Positions 43,509 through 53,363 of a stretch of DNA of 64,000 nucleotides are shown here, piece after piece. The stretch comes from Bacteroidota bacterium. GTDB lineage: Bacteria > Bacteroidota > Bacteroidia > Chitinophagales > LD1. Position 1 is the first letter of the stretch. Every line of letters starts with the position of its first letter. Made by a program: the position numbers and the translations under genes. The notes beneath the pieces were generated by a model. It did no database searches. It was not told where the DNA came from and saw nothing but the letters and a program-made list of their open reading frames with translations. The stretch lies in assembly GCA_018267385.1 (NCBI GenBank), contig JAFDYN010000006.1, positions 186,001 through 250,000 of the forward strand. Reading direction: 5' to 3'.

Positions 43509-44099
43509 ATGGCAGAAATAGATACCTCCGGGGGAGGCGGAGGAGGCAAACATGGAGGCAAAGTAAGAGGCAAAAAGCTCTCTACCAAGGTGGACCTGAC
43601 GCCGATGGTGGATCTGGCGTTCCTGCTGATCACCTTCTTCATGCTCACCACGTCTCTCAATAAGCCTAAGGCCATGGACCTCTCCATGCCTAAGAAAGAC
43701 GATACGAAAAAGCAAGACGTAAAGGAAAGCCAGGTGCTCAATGTACTGCTCGGCAAGGATGACGTGGTCTGGTACTACGGCACCGAAGAAGGCAAAATGA
43801 CCGATATGAAGCAAACTACCTTTGCTGGTGACCAGGGTATCCGTGAGGTACTGCTGAAAAAGCAAAAACAGGTAGAAAAAATGCACGGCCATGACAAAGA
43901 GTACGGCGATAAAATGATCGTGCTGATCAAGATGGCCGAAGGCGCAAAATACAAAGACATGGTGGACATCCTGGATGAAATGGATATCACCAAGACGCGT
44001 ATCTACGCCATACAAGACATCGTGCCGATAGAGCAGGAGACCATAGACAATAATGGAAAGGTCAAGGCCGGCGAAGAAATAGAAAAGGTGACCAAGTAA
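43509..44099 (+). CDS. exbD: biopolymer transport protein ExbD (second copy)
   Basis: A 196-aa ExbD with a Gly-rich N-terminus, a helix starting K-V-D-L-T-P-M-V-D-L-A-F-L-L-I-T-F-F with the conserved Asp, and a charged periplasmic domain. It follows the first copy by 29 bp and precedes tonB by 57 bp. Two ExbD genes per set are common in this phylum. Confidence 0.93.
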   Translation: MAEIDTSGGGGGGKHGGKVRGKKLSTKVDLTPMVDLAFLLITFFMLTTSLNKPKAMDLSMPKKDDTKKQDVKESQVLNVLLGKDDVVWYYGTEEGKMTDMKQTTFAGDQGIREVLLKKQKQVEKMHGHDKEYGDKMIVLIKMAEGAKYKDMVDILDEMDITKTRIYAIQDIVPIEQETIDNNGKVKAGEEIEKVTK

Positions 44100-44156
44100 G
44101 GTCCCCTTATGGAAAAAATTAAAAATCTGCATCAAACCAAAGCATAACCGCAGAGC

Positions 44157-44960
44157 ATGGAACAATCAAAATCATTTCAAGGCTGGTCGTTTGACGATAT
44201 TGTGTTCTATAACAGGAACCAACAATACGGCGCCTACCAGCTGCGTAAAGAAAAAGCAAGGAACTCAATCATAGGCCTGCTGATCACCATAGGTGTAGCA
44301 GGCGTACTGATAGCCGGCTCTTTCGTAGACCTGTCCTTTCTGAAATCCAAACCAAAGGAAGAGGTAGTAGAGACGACAGTGACCCTGGCAGAGCCACCGC
44401 CACTGAAAGATGAGACACCTCCTCCCCCACCGCCACCACCACCACCACCAGTGAGGCCTACGGTGAAGTTTCTGGAGATGGTAGCCAAGAAAGACGAGGA
44501 AGTACGTAAAGAAGATGAGCCGGTCAAGGTAACAGAGATCAAGGACCAGACCATCAGTACTGAGACCCACGAAGGCAAGGACGATGCTCCTGCCGTGGTG
44601 GAGGCACCGGTGATCGAGTCAAAACCGATCGTAGAAGATAAGATCTTCACGGTGGTGGAGCAGATGCCGCAATATCCCGGAGGTGAAGCTGCAATGATGG
44701 CCTTCATACGTGATCATATCAACTATCCTGATATGGAACGCGAAAATGACATCCAGGGTCGTGTAGTAGTGGGATTTGTAGTACAGGAAGATGGCTCACT
44801 GACAGATATCTCAGTCAAGAAAGGAGTGAGCTCCGGTCTGGACAGAGAAGCTGTGCGGGTGGTAAAGATGCTGCCGAAGTTTAATCCGGGCAAGCAGCAA
44901 GGTAAAGCCGTAAAGGTTTCCTTTGTACTGCCTATCATGTTTAAACTGGCTAGTCAGTAA
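44157..44960 (+). CDS. tonB: energy transducer TonB
   Basis: A 267-aa TonB with a short cytoplasmic part (R-N-Q-Q-Y-G-A-Y-Q-L-R), one helix (about 40-60), a proline linker of eleven consecutive Pro residues (about 87-99), and the C-terminal TonB domain (about 180-265), with M-P-Q-Y-P-G-G-E-A-A-M. It opens TonB-dependent receptors such as the one at 2601-4967. The DNA of the linker is a CCACCA-type run. Confidence 0.95.
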   Translation: MEQSKSFQGWSFDDIVFYNRNQQYGAYQLRKEKARNSIIGLLITIGVAGVLIAGSFVDLSFLKSKPKEEVVETTVTLAEPPPLKDETPPPPPPPPPPPVRPTVKFLEMVAKKDEEVRKEDEPVKVTEIKDQTISTETHEGKDDAPAVVEAPVIESKPIVEDKIFTVVEQMPQYPGGEAAMMAFIRDHINYPDMERENDIQGRVVVGFVVQEDGSLTDISVKKGVSSGLDREAVRVVKMLPKFNPGKQQGKAVKVSFVLPIMFKLASQ

Positions 44961-44986
44961 CATTTAACACAGTGATAAATCATATA

Positions 44987-45014
44987 AGCTCCGGCAGTGC
45001 CCGGAGCTTTTTTA
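44987..45014 (+). terminator. terminator of the exb-tonB unit
   Basis: AAGCTCCGG-CAGTGC-CCGGAGCTT followed by TTTT. It lies 26 bp past the tonB stop. Confidence 0.9.
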
Positions 45015-45167
45015 TTTTACATACTTCAATGAATATCAATACGCTCATTGTCTTTCACTTTACATAAATATCATACATATACCGGTTTTATGTGTTTACC
45101 CGTTTTAAACCTGTATATTAAAACCGTGTCATAAGACCATCTGATCAATAAACCAAAAACACAGCAT

Positions 45168-46106
45168 ATGAAAAGCTCCCACTTTCGTCTGGTACTGGTA
45201 CTGATAGCCGCCTCGGGCCTTGTACTTACGTCCTGCAAGAAAACAGATACTGCAAACGACCTGTCCAGCGCCCAGGATGAAAACACAGCCACCCAGCATA
45301 TGAATGCCGTGATGGATGATGCCGGAAATGCTGCAGGAGGTGTAGCCAGCCTATCAGGCAAAACTGATGGCATATACGCCCTGGTGGGTGCTACCATAGA
45401 TAGTTCTCAGGCTGCCAGCGGTATACTGACCATTACCTATGACGGGACCACTGTCGTAGACAATAAATTTAAGCGCTCAGGTACAGTCACACTCACGCTG
45501 GAGGGATATACCTCAGGCACCAGGTGGCGTGACCAAGGCGCTGTGCTGGATGCACAATTTACCGCGCTGGTAATCACAAACATAGCTACCGGAGGACATG
45601 TGCAGTATGATGGACTAAATAAGCTGACCAATGTGACCGGTGGCCTAGCCTGGCGTCTGCTGGCAGGGCTGGATAATGGCACAGTGGTACATCGCCACAC
45701 AGCCACTACTGTGCAGCTCACTTTTGATGATGGCTCTCAGAGGACGTGGAGCGTGGACCGCAGCCGCACCTACACACGCACCAGTGCAGGCGCTCTGAGC
45801 CTGACGCTATCCGGCAATGCTACACAGGGCGGCCATACCAATGTAGATATGTGGGGTACTAACCGCAAAGGTGCCGATTTTGTGAATGAGATCACGACAC
45901 CTATCGTGTTTGACAACTCATGCAGCAGCTACCGCAATCCGGACAGTGGCGAGATGAAGCACTATGTGAATGGAAACACGCTGGATGTACTTTTTGGTGT
46001 AGATGCCACGGGTAATGTGACTACCAGCTGCCCATACGGCTACAAGGTGACCTATACTACATCGCGCAACCGCACTTATACTGCCGTATTCCAATACTGG
46101 CATTGA
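45168..46106 (+). CDS. lipoprotein of unknown function
   Basis: A 312-aa protein with a lipoprotein signal (LVLTSC, Cys near residue 23) and a Thr/Asp-rich linker. The body is beta-rich and contains repeated T-G-G or T-x-G turns, with V-T-G-G-L-A-W-R near the middle and N-R-K-G-A-D-F near 230. It ends R-T-Y-T-A-V-F-Q-Y-W-H. It resembles uncharacterised Bacteroidota lipoproteins; no domain recognised. Monocistronic. Confidence 0.75.
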   Translation: MKSSHFRLVLVLIAASGLVLTSCKKTDTANDLSSAQDENTATQHMNAVMDDAGNAAGGVASLSGKTDGIYALVGATIDSSQAASGILTITYDGTTVVDNKFKRSGTVTLTLEGYTSGTRWRDQGAVLDAQFTALVITNIATGGHVQYDGLNKLTNVTGGLAWRLLAGLDNGTVVHRHTATTVQLTFDDGSQRTWSVDRSRTYTRTSAGALSLTLSGNATQGGHTNVDMWGTNRKGADFVNEITTPIVFDNSCSSYRNPDSGEMKHYVNGNTLDVLFGVDATGNVTTSCPYGYKVTYTTSRNRTYTAVFQYWH

Positions 46107-46178
46107 TCACTGTCTCTTCATCGTTTAATTATATAGCCGTATCTGAGAATGGTGCGGCTTTTTATTTGCAATCATCTC

Positions 46179-46610
46179 TTAAAACGACATCCGCCTGAAG
46201 TCCATGATCGCTCCGCGCCCTCCTTCATCCAGCAGCACAACCCATCGGAGAAAATTTTTCTCTAGTCTTAGTATCTGAGTTCTTCTTATACTGCCGTCAT
46301 CGATCCCCCTGAAGACAAGTGTATCTGTCTGAAGAAAGAAGATGCTGTGCTCAGCAGGGCCCCATAGGGAATCCCGCTTATTGCTCATCAGCAGATCATC
46401 ACATCTCATATCCTGATGAAATGAATACTCAAAAAAGACACTATCACCGTGCTGGTTGCCTTGGGCGCATATCCAGGTGCCGAAGAGATTACTGACTTCG
46501 TGCTTTTTGGAGACGTGATATACTATATCCTGATTTTGCTTCTGTCCAAATGCCTGAGTATTCAGCAGCATAAGCTGAACAACAAAAGCTATGACCCCAA
46601 ACCACTTCAA
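46179..46610 (-). CDS. small exported protein of unknown function
   Basis: A 143-aa protein with a signal peptide (residues 1-22, ending AFGQ). The mature part has W-I-C-A-Q-G-N and R-C-D-D-L-L-M, thus two Cys, and is probably a lipocalin-like beta fold. It lies 22 bp after the PorP/SprF gene and may be in its operon. I do not recognise a family. Confidence 0.6.
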   Translation of the reverse strand: MKWFGVIAFVVQLMLLNTQAFGQKQNQDIVYHVSKKHEVSNLFGTWICAQGNQHGDSVFFEYSFHQDMRCDDLLMSNKRDSLWGPAEHSIFFLQTDTLVFRGIDDGSIRRTQILRLEKNFLRWVVLLDEGGRGAIMDFRRMSF

Positions 46611-46632
46611 GTTAAATGCTTAACGGTTTCTA

Positions 46633-47640
46633 TCACTGACCCAGACCAGCAAACACCTTAGTATCGTGCAGTTGCTTCTTGTCACGATTGAAGCGGAAAC
46701 CTACAGAGAACTCATGCGTAGGGCCTATATCGCCGTGATATTTGGAGAAATTGAGATCGTAAGCATAAGAGAGCCGGACGAGGCCTTTGATCTCTATGCC
46801 CGCATCCAGTATGGCAGTGCTGGTACTGCGATAGGTGCCACCCACCCAGATACCATCCAGAAAGGTAAGGCGCAGACCGATATCTCCCTGAGGTGGTGCA
46901 TTCTTGACCCAGCGGAAGGCACCGGCAGGATCTATACTAAAGATATGCTTGTACACACGGATCTTGCCACCGAGCAGGAAGTTGAGGTGCTGCACGGTCT
47001 TGATGGCAGCATAGCCATCACGGCCTGTATAGTTGATGTTGAGGCCCATGACCTGAGGTACAGAAAATCCCGCATAGAGGTTTTCCTTCCACTGGTAGTA
47101 GACGCCAAAGGCTACATCCGGGGTCAGCTTATATGCATTGCTGCTATAGAGGCCGGGATCACCACCCTGGTCAGGGTGCAGGGCGCTACCATTGAGGCGG
47201 TACTGCATCAGGCTCACAGAGAGCCCAAAGCTGATCATGTGCGTGGTAGCAGTATTGTAGTGTGCGTTAGGATTGTTTGATTTGCCCAGCTTGAGCTGAT
47301 ACGCGGCAGCCAGGGTCACGCCGGTCTTGCCTGTAGGACCAGTCTGGTCATGTATGAGTGATGCACCGATACCAAAATTCTTATCCGCCACCTGGCCCTG
47401 CATATTCATGTAGGCTGTATACGGTGCATCTGTGATCTGGCTGAATTGCTTGCGGAATGTAAAATTACCTGACAGGAAGCCCTGATTGCCCACCATAGCA
47501 GGGTTCAGCGCCACGGCGTTCTCACGAAACAGCGAAAACTCCTCTATCTGCTGTGCATACCCTGCATAGCCCAGCACAGCTACAGCCGCAGTGAGCAGTG
47601 TCTTTTTGAAAATATTACCAACTGGTATATATCTGATCAT
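46633..47640 (-). CDS. T9SS membrane protein, PorP/SprF family
   Basis: A 335-aa outer-membrane protein with signal peptide and the family pattern F-R-E-N-A-V-A-L-N-P-A-M-V-G near the start and H-E-F-S-V-G-F-R-F near the end. PorP/SprF proteins pair with a secreted protein carrying a gliding-type C-terminal domain and hold it at the surface. That partner is the gene directly upstream (47659-49098), 18 bp away. Confidence 0.92.
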   Translation of the reverse strand: MIRYIPVGNIFKKTLLTAAVAVLGYAGYAQQIEEFSLFRENAVALNPAMVGNQGFLSGNFTFRKQFSQITDAPYTAYMNMQGQVADKNFGIGASLIHDQTGPTGKTGVTLAAAYQLKLGKSNNPNAHYNTATTHMISFGLSVSLMQYRLNGSALHPDQGGDPGLYSSNAYKLTPDVAFGVYYQWKENLYAGFSVPQVMGLNINYTGRDGYAAIKTVQHLNFLLGGKIRVYKHIFSIDPAGAFRWVKNAPPQGDIGLRLTFLDGIWVGGTYRSTSTAILDAGIEIKGLVRLSYAYDLNFSKYHGDIGPTHEFSVGFRFNRDKKQLHDTKVFAGLGQ

Positions 47641-47658
47641 TTCTTCGCCGTTTTAGGT

Positions 47659-49098
47659 TTATCTCACCACCGTGATAGGCCCGTTAAATGTGACCCAGTT
47701 GCCATTTTCGTCTTTCACCTTCAGGATATAGTAGTAGGTAGCTCCCGGCAGGGGTTCTCCTTTCCACGTACCGGTCCAGTCCTGCTGATATGGCGCCTCA
47801 AAGAATAGTTCATCTCCCCAGCGATTGATGATACGTACTTCATTCTGCGGATAGCGGTCCAGGTCGCGGATATGCCAGAAGTCATTGTAGCCGTCGCCGT
47901 TTGGTGTGATCACATCAGGTATAAAGAAGTTAGGTATCGGTTTATTGCGCACGATTACATAGAGGCTATCATAGTCATAGCAGCCCTTGCTATCCTCTAC
48001 CGTGAGGTGGTAGATGGTGCTCTGTGACGGCCATGCGAGTGGATCGCTCACGCTGGCATCGCTGAGGCTATCTGCCGGGCTCCATGCGTAGCCCACTCCG
48101 CCTGATGCCTGCAGCTGGATGGTATCGAGCCTCCAGATGATAGTGTCGACACCAGCCACAGCAAAGGGCTGAGAGGTGATAGCCAGTGCAAACGGAGAGT
48201 AGCTGTAGTCATTCCAGCGGAATTTGGCCATCTTGGTGAATGGCGAGCCGGGAACAACAGTATCGCGGTGGATAGACTCCCACTCAGGCAGGTTCTGCCA
48301 GTGCACGATATCATTCCACTGGCCATCGGCTGCAGGGTCATAGAAAATAGCCAGGTCAGCCGAGTCCGGTCCGTATGGATGGTAGATGCGGTGATACCAG
48401 TTTGGATTGATAGAGCAGACCAGGTGGAAGCGGATATTGCGGTCAAAGCCCTCTGCTGTAGGATCAATATTCGCGAAGCGCACCTTGTATTGGTTATTTT
48501 GCGACGCAGTAGGGGTCATTTCTATCGGCCTGTAGCGGGAGGTGCCGAGATTAGAGCCTACCGGATACAGATAGGTAGAGTCAGAATCAGTGTAGCGCAG
48601 CAGGCCACCATCTTTCAGCGAGGAGAGGAAGCCGGTGGTACGGCGTACGGAGTTGAGACGCGGATTGCGCACCCAGATCGTATTGGTATCTACGTTGAAT
48701 TCGCGGTCGGTCATGTCCAGGAAGCCATCTACTTTGGCGTCCAGATCGGCATACTTGGTGCCTTGATTCTTCAGGATGAGATTGTGAAAGTAAGTCTGGT
48801 CAGTACCCTTGATCCGCTGGTCGGCGGCATACATGTATACGTAGCCGGTGCCGGCAGGTACGAGTATGGAGTCAAAGGCGTGATTGCCAGCAGTATTACT
48901 CCAGTCTCCGGTGAGGAAGATCGAGTCAAAATTATAATAGATGCCGCCGTTTGAGTTGTACATATCCCCTATCACGGAGACGAAGGATGTATCGCGTATA
49001 GAGACGAGTGCGCCGGCATTGCTCCAAAAGCCGCCCTGCGCTATCGCAGCACTACTCACACATACAGCCAGTACAAAAGCCAGTAAACTTTTATGCAT
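47659..49098 (-). CDS. secreted protein with gliding-motility-associated (type B) C-terminal domain
   Basis: A 479-aa exported protein: signal peptide 1-20, a beta-rich body, an immunoglobulin-like domain (about 310-385), and the C-terminal CHU_C-type domain (about 390-479) with F-F-I-P-D-V-I-T-P-N-G-D-G-Y-N-D and R-I-I-N-R-W-G-D. This is the type B T9SS signal. Its gene is followed by its PorP/SprF partner. Confidence 0.92.
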   Translation of the reverse strand: MHKSLLAFVLAVCVSSAAIAQGGFWSNAGALVSIRDTSFVSVIGDMYNSNGGIYYNFDSIFLTGDWSNTAGNHAFDSILVPAGTGYVYMYAADQRIKGTDQTYFHNLILKNQGTKYADLDAKVDGFLDMTDREFNVDTNTIWVRNPRLNSVRRTTGFLSSLKDGGLLRYTDSDSTYLYPVGSNLGTSRYRPIEMTPTASQNNQYKVRFANIDPTAEGFDRNIRFHLVCSINPNWYHRIYHPYGPDSADLAIFYDPAADGQWNDIVHWQNLPEWESIHRDTVVPGSPFTKMAKFRWNDYSYSPFALAITSQPFAVAGVDTIIWRLDTIQLQASGGVGYAWSPADSLSDASVSDPLAWPSQSTIYHLTVEDSKGCYDYDSLYVIVRNKPIPNFFIPDVITPNGDGYNDFWHIRDLDRYPQNEVRIINRWGDELFFEAPYQQDWTGTWKGEPLPGATYYYILKVKDENGNWVTFNGPITVVR

Positions 49099-49266
49099 TG
49101 ACAGAAAGTTCGGTTTATCCTATAAAAATAGGAAATCCGGCGATATAGAAAAGCAAAATATGAGAGTGTGGGAAAGATTTTAAAAAGCTGAAAAACAGGT
49201 CAAAATATGGCACCGATTACGGTAGCAAACACTTAACTTTAAAAGACAAAACTGATCCTGATTTCC

Positions 49267-50364
49267 GTGAAACGTCACCTCCTCCTTATCATCGCGATTT
49301 TAGGCCTGGCGCATGATGTATTTTGCAAGGGAATAGAACCCGGCTACTATCACCTGAAAGGTAAAATAGATGGGAAGTATGCCATCACGATGGATCTGAC
49401 CATATCGTATTGGAGTAATCGAGGTATACTGGCCAGCGGTTACTACTCCTATGATGCCTATCAGAATCCGATCAAGATATATCAATGGTACTTCCAATGG
49501 GACTCAAGGAGCTTGAAAGATTCTTTGGTCTTGCATACGGATACACACGAGATTTTTAGTGGAGGCCTGAGCGGAGATTTTTTTACCGGTATGTGGTCTC
49601 AGACCCGCGACGATGATAAAACTATTCTGAAAAGATACAGCTTCGAGCTGGAGCGAGATACTATCGATGCGATATCACTCAGGCAGAGCCTTTATCTGGA
49701 CTCTGTGAGCGTACTTGATCGCGAAAAACATACAATTTATAGAGCATATTATGCAAGCTCATTTTTATATGATGTAGATACCCCTTCGGATGTACAGCGA
49801 GGCTTGCTAAAATTCTATCAAGGAAGATCAGAAGCTGAATTGGAACACTACATGAGAGCGAAGGCGGTAAATCAGTTCCATGACTTCAAAAAGATTGTGA
49901 ATTCAGGAAATTGGAGTAGCTACGGTTTTTATGATTGGCATGAAGACTATACTATCAATGTTCTTTTCAACGACTCAAACATATTATCATTGGAGCAGAT
50001 CAATACGATCAATCAGGATTACAGCCATGGAATAACGCTCTGCACCTTTGGTTGCTACTCCGTGCTGGATAAGAGGCTGATACGAATAAACGACATCATA
50101 TCTCCAAAGGATTCTTCCATACTCATAGGCCTTTGGATAAAATATATGCGGAAGATAGACTGGCTTAGACCACAGATCGCTGAAAAGGCTGAGGACTGGT
50201 ACCAGCCCCTGCGCTTACCAGATCAGTTTATAGTTACTCCCAAAGGGATAGCGCTCATATATCCATCTGCGGGGGTACCCACCGGTACTATTTGGACACC
50301 TGTTTTTATTCCTTTTGCAGATCTTGGTTCACACCTGAAAAAGCAACCATGGATGCAACTATAA
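49267..50364 (+). CDS. exported protein of unknown function (GTG start)
   Basis: A 365-aa protein from GTG at 49267, giving a signal peptide MKRHLLLIIAILGLAHDVFC. The body has a first half resembling a beta barrel of small-domain type (Y-Y-H-L-K-G-K-I-D-G-K-Y-A-I-T) and a second half with a DUF3298-like look (L-I-R-I-N-D-I-I-S-P and Y-P-S-A-G-V-P). The Cys after the signal may be a lipid site but lacks a proper lipobox. Base composition is AT-richer than nearby genes. Function unknown. Confidence 0.65.
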   Translation: MKRHLLLIIAILGLAHDVFCKGIEPGYYHLKGKIDGKYAITMDLTISYWSNRGILASGYYSYDAYQNPIKIYQWYFQWDSRSLKDSLVLHTDTHEIFSGGLSGDFFTGMWSQTRDDDKTILKRYSFELERDTIDAISLRQSLYLDSVSVLDREKHTIYRAYYASSFLYDVDTPSDVQRGLLKFYQGRSEAELEHYMRAKAVNQFHDFKKIVNSGNWSSYGFYDWHEDYTINVLFNDSNILSLEQINTINQDYSHGITLCTFGCYSVLDKRLIRINDIISPKDSSILIGLWIKYMRKIDWLRPQIAEKAEDWYQPLRLPDQFIVTPKGIALIYPSAGVPTGTIWTPVFIPFADLGSHLKKQPWMQL

Positions 50365-50373
50365 AGCTATTAA

Positions 50374-51153
50374 CTACCTACCTTTGAAATCCGGTGCCCT
50401 CTTCTCTACAAAGGCCTTCATGCCCTCCTTCTGATCCTCAGAGGCAAAAGTGAGGTAGAAGTTCTTGCGCTCAAACTGGAGGCCCTCGTCGAGTGTAGTC
50501 TCATAGGCTTTGTTGACAGACTCTTTGGCGAGGCGTACGGCTATCGGTGACTTTGCGGCAATTTGTTTAGCAGTTTTGACAGTTTCCGCCAGTAGTACTT
50601 CTACCGGTACCACACGTACAACGAGGCCGGCGCGCTGTGCCTCCTCTGCTGTGATGAAGCGGCCTGTGAGGACCATCTCCATGGCGAGGCTTTTGCCTAC
50701 CGCACGGGTAAGGCGCTGGGTACCACCCGCGCCCGGCATCGTACCGATATTGATCTCCGGCTGGCCAAACTGTGCCGTCTCAGACGCGATGATCAGGTCA
50801 CAGGTCATGGCCAGCTCGCAGCCGCCACCGAGCGCAAAGCCTGACACAGCTGCGATGATCGGTTTCTTGGTCTTCTTGATCTGATCCCAGGTAGAGAACT
50901 GATCTATACCCAGCATGGAGATAGCCGTGGCATCTGCCATCTGCTTGATGTCGGCCCCTGCGGCGAAAACGCGCTCGCCACCTGTGAGGATGACTACTCG
51001 GATATTGTCCTCCTCATCCCACTCGCGCAGTACATCGCGTATCTCCAGCATGAGCTGGCGATTGAGCGCGTTGAGCTCCTTGGGCCGGTTGAGCTCTATG
51101 AGGCCTACATGCTTATCGTATTGTGGATTTACTTTGATGAATTCTAATTCCAT
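50374..51153 (-). CDS. enoyl-CoA hydratase/isomerase family protein
   Basis: Counted from the ATG at 51153 (MELEFIKV), 259 aa, the usual crotonase length; the 25-residue extension upstream does not fit. Features: oxyanion-hole segment F-A-A-G-A-D-I-K-Q-M, the catalytic-loop A-L-G-G-G-C-E-L-A, and a conserved Glu in I-G-T-M-P-G-A-G-G-T-Q-R-L region. It hydrates enoyl-CoA in beta-oxidation or butyrate-type pathways. Confidence 0.93.
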   Translation of the reverse strand: MELEFIKVNPQYDKHVGLIELNRPKELNALNRQLMLEIRDVLREWDEEDNIRVVILTGGERVFAAGADIKQMADATAISMLGIDQFSTWDQIKKTKKPIIAAVSGFALGGGCELAMTCDLIIASETAQFGQPEINIGTMPGAGGTQRLTRAVGKSLAMEMVLTGRFITAEEAQRAGLVVRVVPVEVLLAETVKTAKQIAAKSPIAVRLAKESVNKAYETTLDEGLQFERKNFYLTFASEDQKEGMKAFVEKRAPDFKGR

Positions 51154-51263
51154 GTTGTATGATTTTGTAGCAGGGTAAATGTATGGAAAAGACGAGAGAT
51201 ATGAGACTTGGGATAAGAGATAATGCAATCAGATATTGCTGTTAGTTTTGGAATGCCTAGCCA

Positions 51264-52715
51264 TCAGAACCTCACCAGCAGCGCAGCGATGAAGCGTGTC
51301 TCCTGTCGTACGAGGTCGGGCATCCAGCTGGCAGGAACGGTAGTACCATTATAGCCATCAGGAGAGGTCACACCACCGTGACCTGCAAAGTAAGGCACTG
51401 ATGCCTCGCGATGTACTACCTCCAGCCGGAAAGTGATAAGCTCATTAGGCATCCAGTCTACATTGGTAGAGACATCCCAGCCGTCAAAAGGATCACCCGG
51501 ATTGAGAGAGTACGGATGCGTACCGACTGTCTGCCCCGTCTGGGGATTGATATTAGGATCGGCATCACCGCCGGGTGCCAGTACCAGGTAGCGGCCCGGA
51601 TTGTGCATGGCGCCTCCCCCTACTGTCCAGGCAAAGTGATCTCGGCCAAACCACAAACGATGGTAGACCATCACACTCAGAAAATTGGACTGAGGTGAGC
51701 TACTGAGCAATCCGAAGCCCCCCATATCTCCGCCTTTCTGAAAGCCCAGATCGGCTGCCAGGCTGATCGCTTCTTTGCTGACCTTGCCTTCCGGTTTATT
51801 GAAAAGCCGAACCTGGAAGCTATTGTCTGAGTGGAAACGGAATGCCTTAGGGTTATTGGCTACATCGGTGCCAAAATAATCGTTGGTCACTACGCGTATA
51901 TATTCCTTTGGACTCCAGAGAAACTGGCAACCTAATCCCGGCATGCTGTTAAACTTGCCATAAGACTGCCAGCCATTGATGACCCACACCTCTACTTTGA
52001 TCCTGGTAGTAGGAAACATCTGCAGGCGCAGGCCATTAAAAAACCAAGGTGTATTATCTGATGTGAATGAAGGCTGGTAGACCCAGTTCTCAGCATTGTA
52101 GTAGGAGTTCATCCCTATGTATGACATGAAAAGTCCTGCATCGAGATTGATACCCTTCATCGCATTAAAGTGGTAGCCCGCATAGGCCTCACTGAGATAG
52201 CGGTACGCTGTCTTGAGGTCTCCCTGGCCGCGGTTCCAGCTGGCATCGTTGCGCGGCACGAGTGTGGTGCGGGTACCAAATTGCAGCATCAGCTTTGCAC
52301 GGACATTGTGATAATTAAACTCGCCACCAAAGGCAGCCAGAGAAAGCTCTATCTCATTATTCCGCGCCAGTGCGGTAGATCCGACTACTGTATTATCTAT
52401 CGGGTGATGATCTGATGCTGTGTAGTTGATATCCAGCATGGCAGAGCCGGTAAAATATTTAGTAGCCAGCAGGGCCTCATGGCGACGATCATTGCCATTG
52501 AGCCAGGTCAGGTCATACTGTGCGAAGGGTTCGCCGGAGTTGGTGTCCCGCTGGTGATGATGCCTCCGATCCAGAAAGCCATCTGCGAAACGCTGGCCAA
52601 AAGCTTTAGCGCTGGCAGTATTGGATGGAGGTTGCGTATTGACGTATACGTCCTGAGCTGATATCGACGCGACGAAAGAAAAAATGCAGATAAAAGCGAG
52701 TAGGCCGTGCTTCAT
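51264..52715 (-). CDS. OmpL-like outer-membrane beta-barrel (putative porin)
   Basis: Counted from the ATG at 52715, giving a signal peptide M-K-H-G-L-L-A-F to A-Q; the longer reading to 52964 runs into the PAP2 promoter and end and has no family likeness. About 483 aa with alternating strands and many aromatic end residues, closing F-I-A-A-L-L-V-R-F. It resembles the beta-barrel porin-2 (bbp2, PF07642) family. Substrate unknown. Confidence 0.82.
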   Translation of the reverse strand: MKHGLLAFICIFSFVASISAQDVYVNTQPPSNTASAKAFGQRFADGFLDRRHHHQRDTNSGEPFAQYDLTWLNGNDRRHEALLATKYFTGSAMLDINYTASDHHPIDNTVVGSTALARNNEIELSLAAFGGEFNYHNVRAKLMLQFGTRTTLVPRNDASWNRGQGDLKTAYRYLSEAYAGYHFNAMKGINLDAGLFMSYIGMNSYYNAENWVYQPSFTSDNTPWFFNGLRLQMFPTTRIKVEVWVINGWQSYGKFNSMPGLGCQFLWSPKEYIRVVTNDYFGTDVANNPKAFRFHSDNSFQVRLFNKPEGKVSKEAISLAADLGFQKGGDMGGFGLLSSSPQSNFLSVMVYHRLWFGRDHFAWTVGGGAMHNPGRYLVLAPGGDADPNINPQTGQTVGTHPYSLNPGDPFDGWDVSTNVDWMPNELITFRLEVVHREASVPYFAGHGGVTSPDGYNGTTVPASWMPDLVRQETRFIAALLVRF

Positions 52716-52786
52716 GCGGAGTCTTAGTATACCGGCGAAGATACGGTGTCCATATACTAATCTGCAAAAGCTGCACCTGAAATAAA

Positions 52787-53344
52787 TCAGCCCAACGGCT
52801 GATGGATGCGCTTTGCCGCCAGGCGGTACAAGAAAAACACCATCCCCCCAAGCATTATACCCAGCATCGCTCCGGCAGTGACATCTAAAGGATAGTGTAT
52901 GCCTACATAAACCTGTGAAAACGCCACCAATGCCGCCCATACTATCAATACCACTGCCAGCCACTTGTATCGGCGAAAGACCAATGACAAGAAAACAGCG
53001 AGGCCAAAATGATTGGTAGCATGATTGGACGGGAAACTATAGGTATCGCTACAGTGATCTATGAGTAGCCGTACCCCCGGCTCCAGATGGCAGGGACGCA
53101 GGCGATGCACACTCCACTTGATGGCATTGGCCGACTGATCGCAGCAGAGGATAGTGATACCCACCCCTACTAAAATGAATACCCCCTGCATACGATACTT
53201 ATACAAAACATAAATCCCCCCGATGATATAGAATGGTAGCCAGGTGAATCTGTTTCTAAGAATGGGGCACAGAAAATCGAGGACGGGATTTGCCAGCGTC
53301 TGATTGATGATATGGAATAGGGTGTGGTCTAGTACAGGCGCCAC
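52787..53344 (-). CDS. PAP2-family phosphatase
   Basis: A 185-aa membrane protein with five helices and the three PAP2 motifs: K-W-S-V-H-R-L-R-P, S-F-P-S-N-H-A-T (PSNH in place of PSGH) and S-Q-V-Y-V-G-I-H-Y-P-L-D. Probably an undecaprenyl-diphosphate or phosphatidate phosphatase in the inner membrane. It lies 71 bp upstream of the porin gene on the same strand. Confidence 0.9.
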   Translation of the reverse strand: MAPVLDHTLFHIINQTLANPVLDFLCPILRNRFTWLPFYIIGGIYVLYKYRMQGVFILVGVGITILCCDQSANAIKWSVHRLRPCHLEPGVRLLIDHCSDTYSFPSNHATNHFGLAVFLSLVFRRYKWLAVVLIVWAALVAFSQVYVGIHYPLDVTAGAMLGIMLGGMVFFLYRLAAKRIHQPLG

Positions 53345-53363
53345 AAATCTGTTTTGGGTGAAG

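Noticed and set aside
44400..44460. CCACCA-type microsatellite
   Set aside because: It encodes the proline linker of TonB, in frame, as is normal for this family.
51264..52964. N-terminal extension of the porin-like protein
   Set aside because: The 83 residues before MKHGLLAF have no family likeness, overlap the PAP2 gene end in another frame, and a proper signal peptide starts at 52715.
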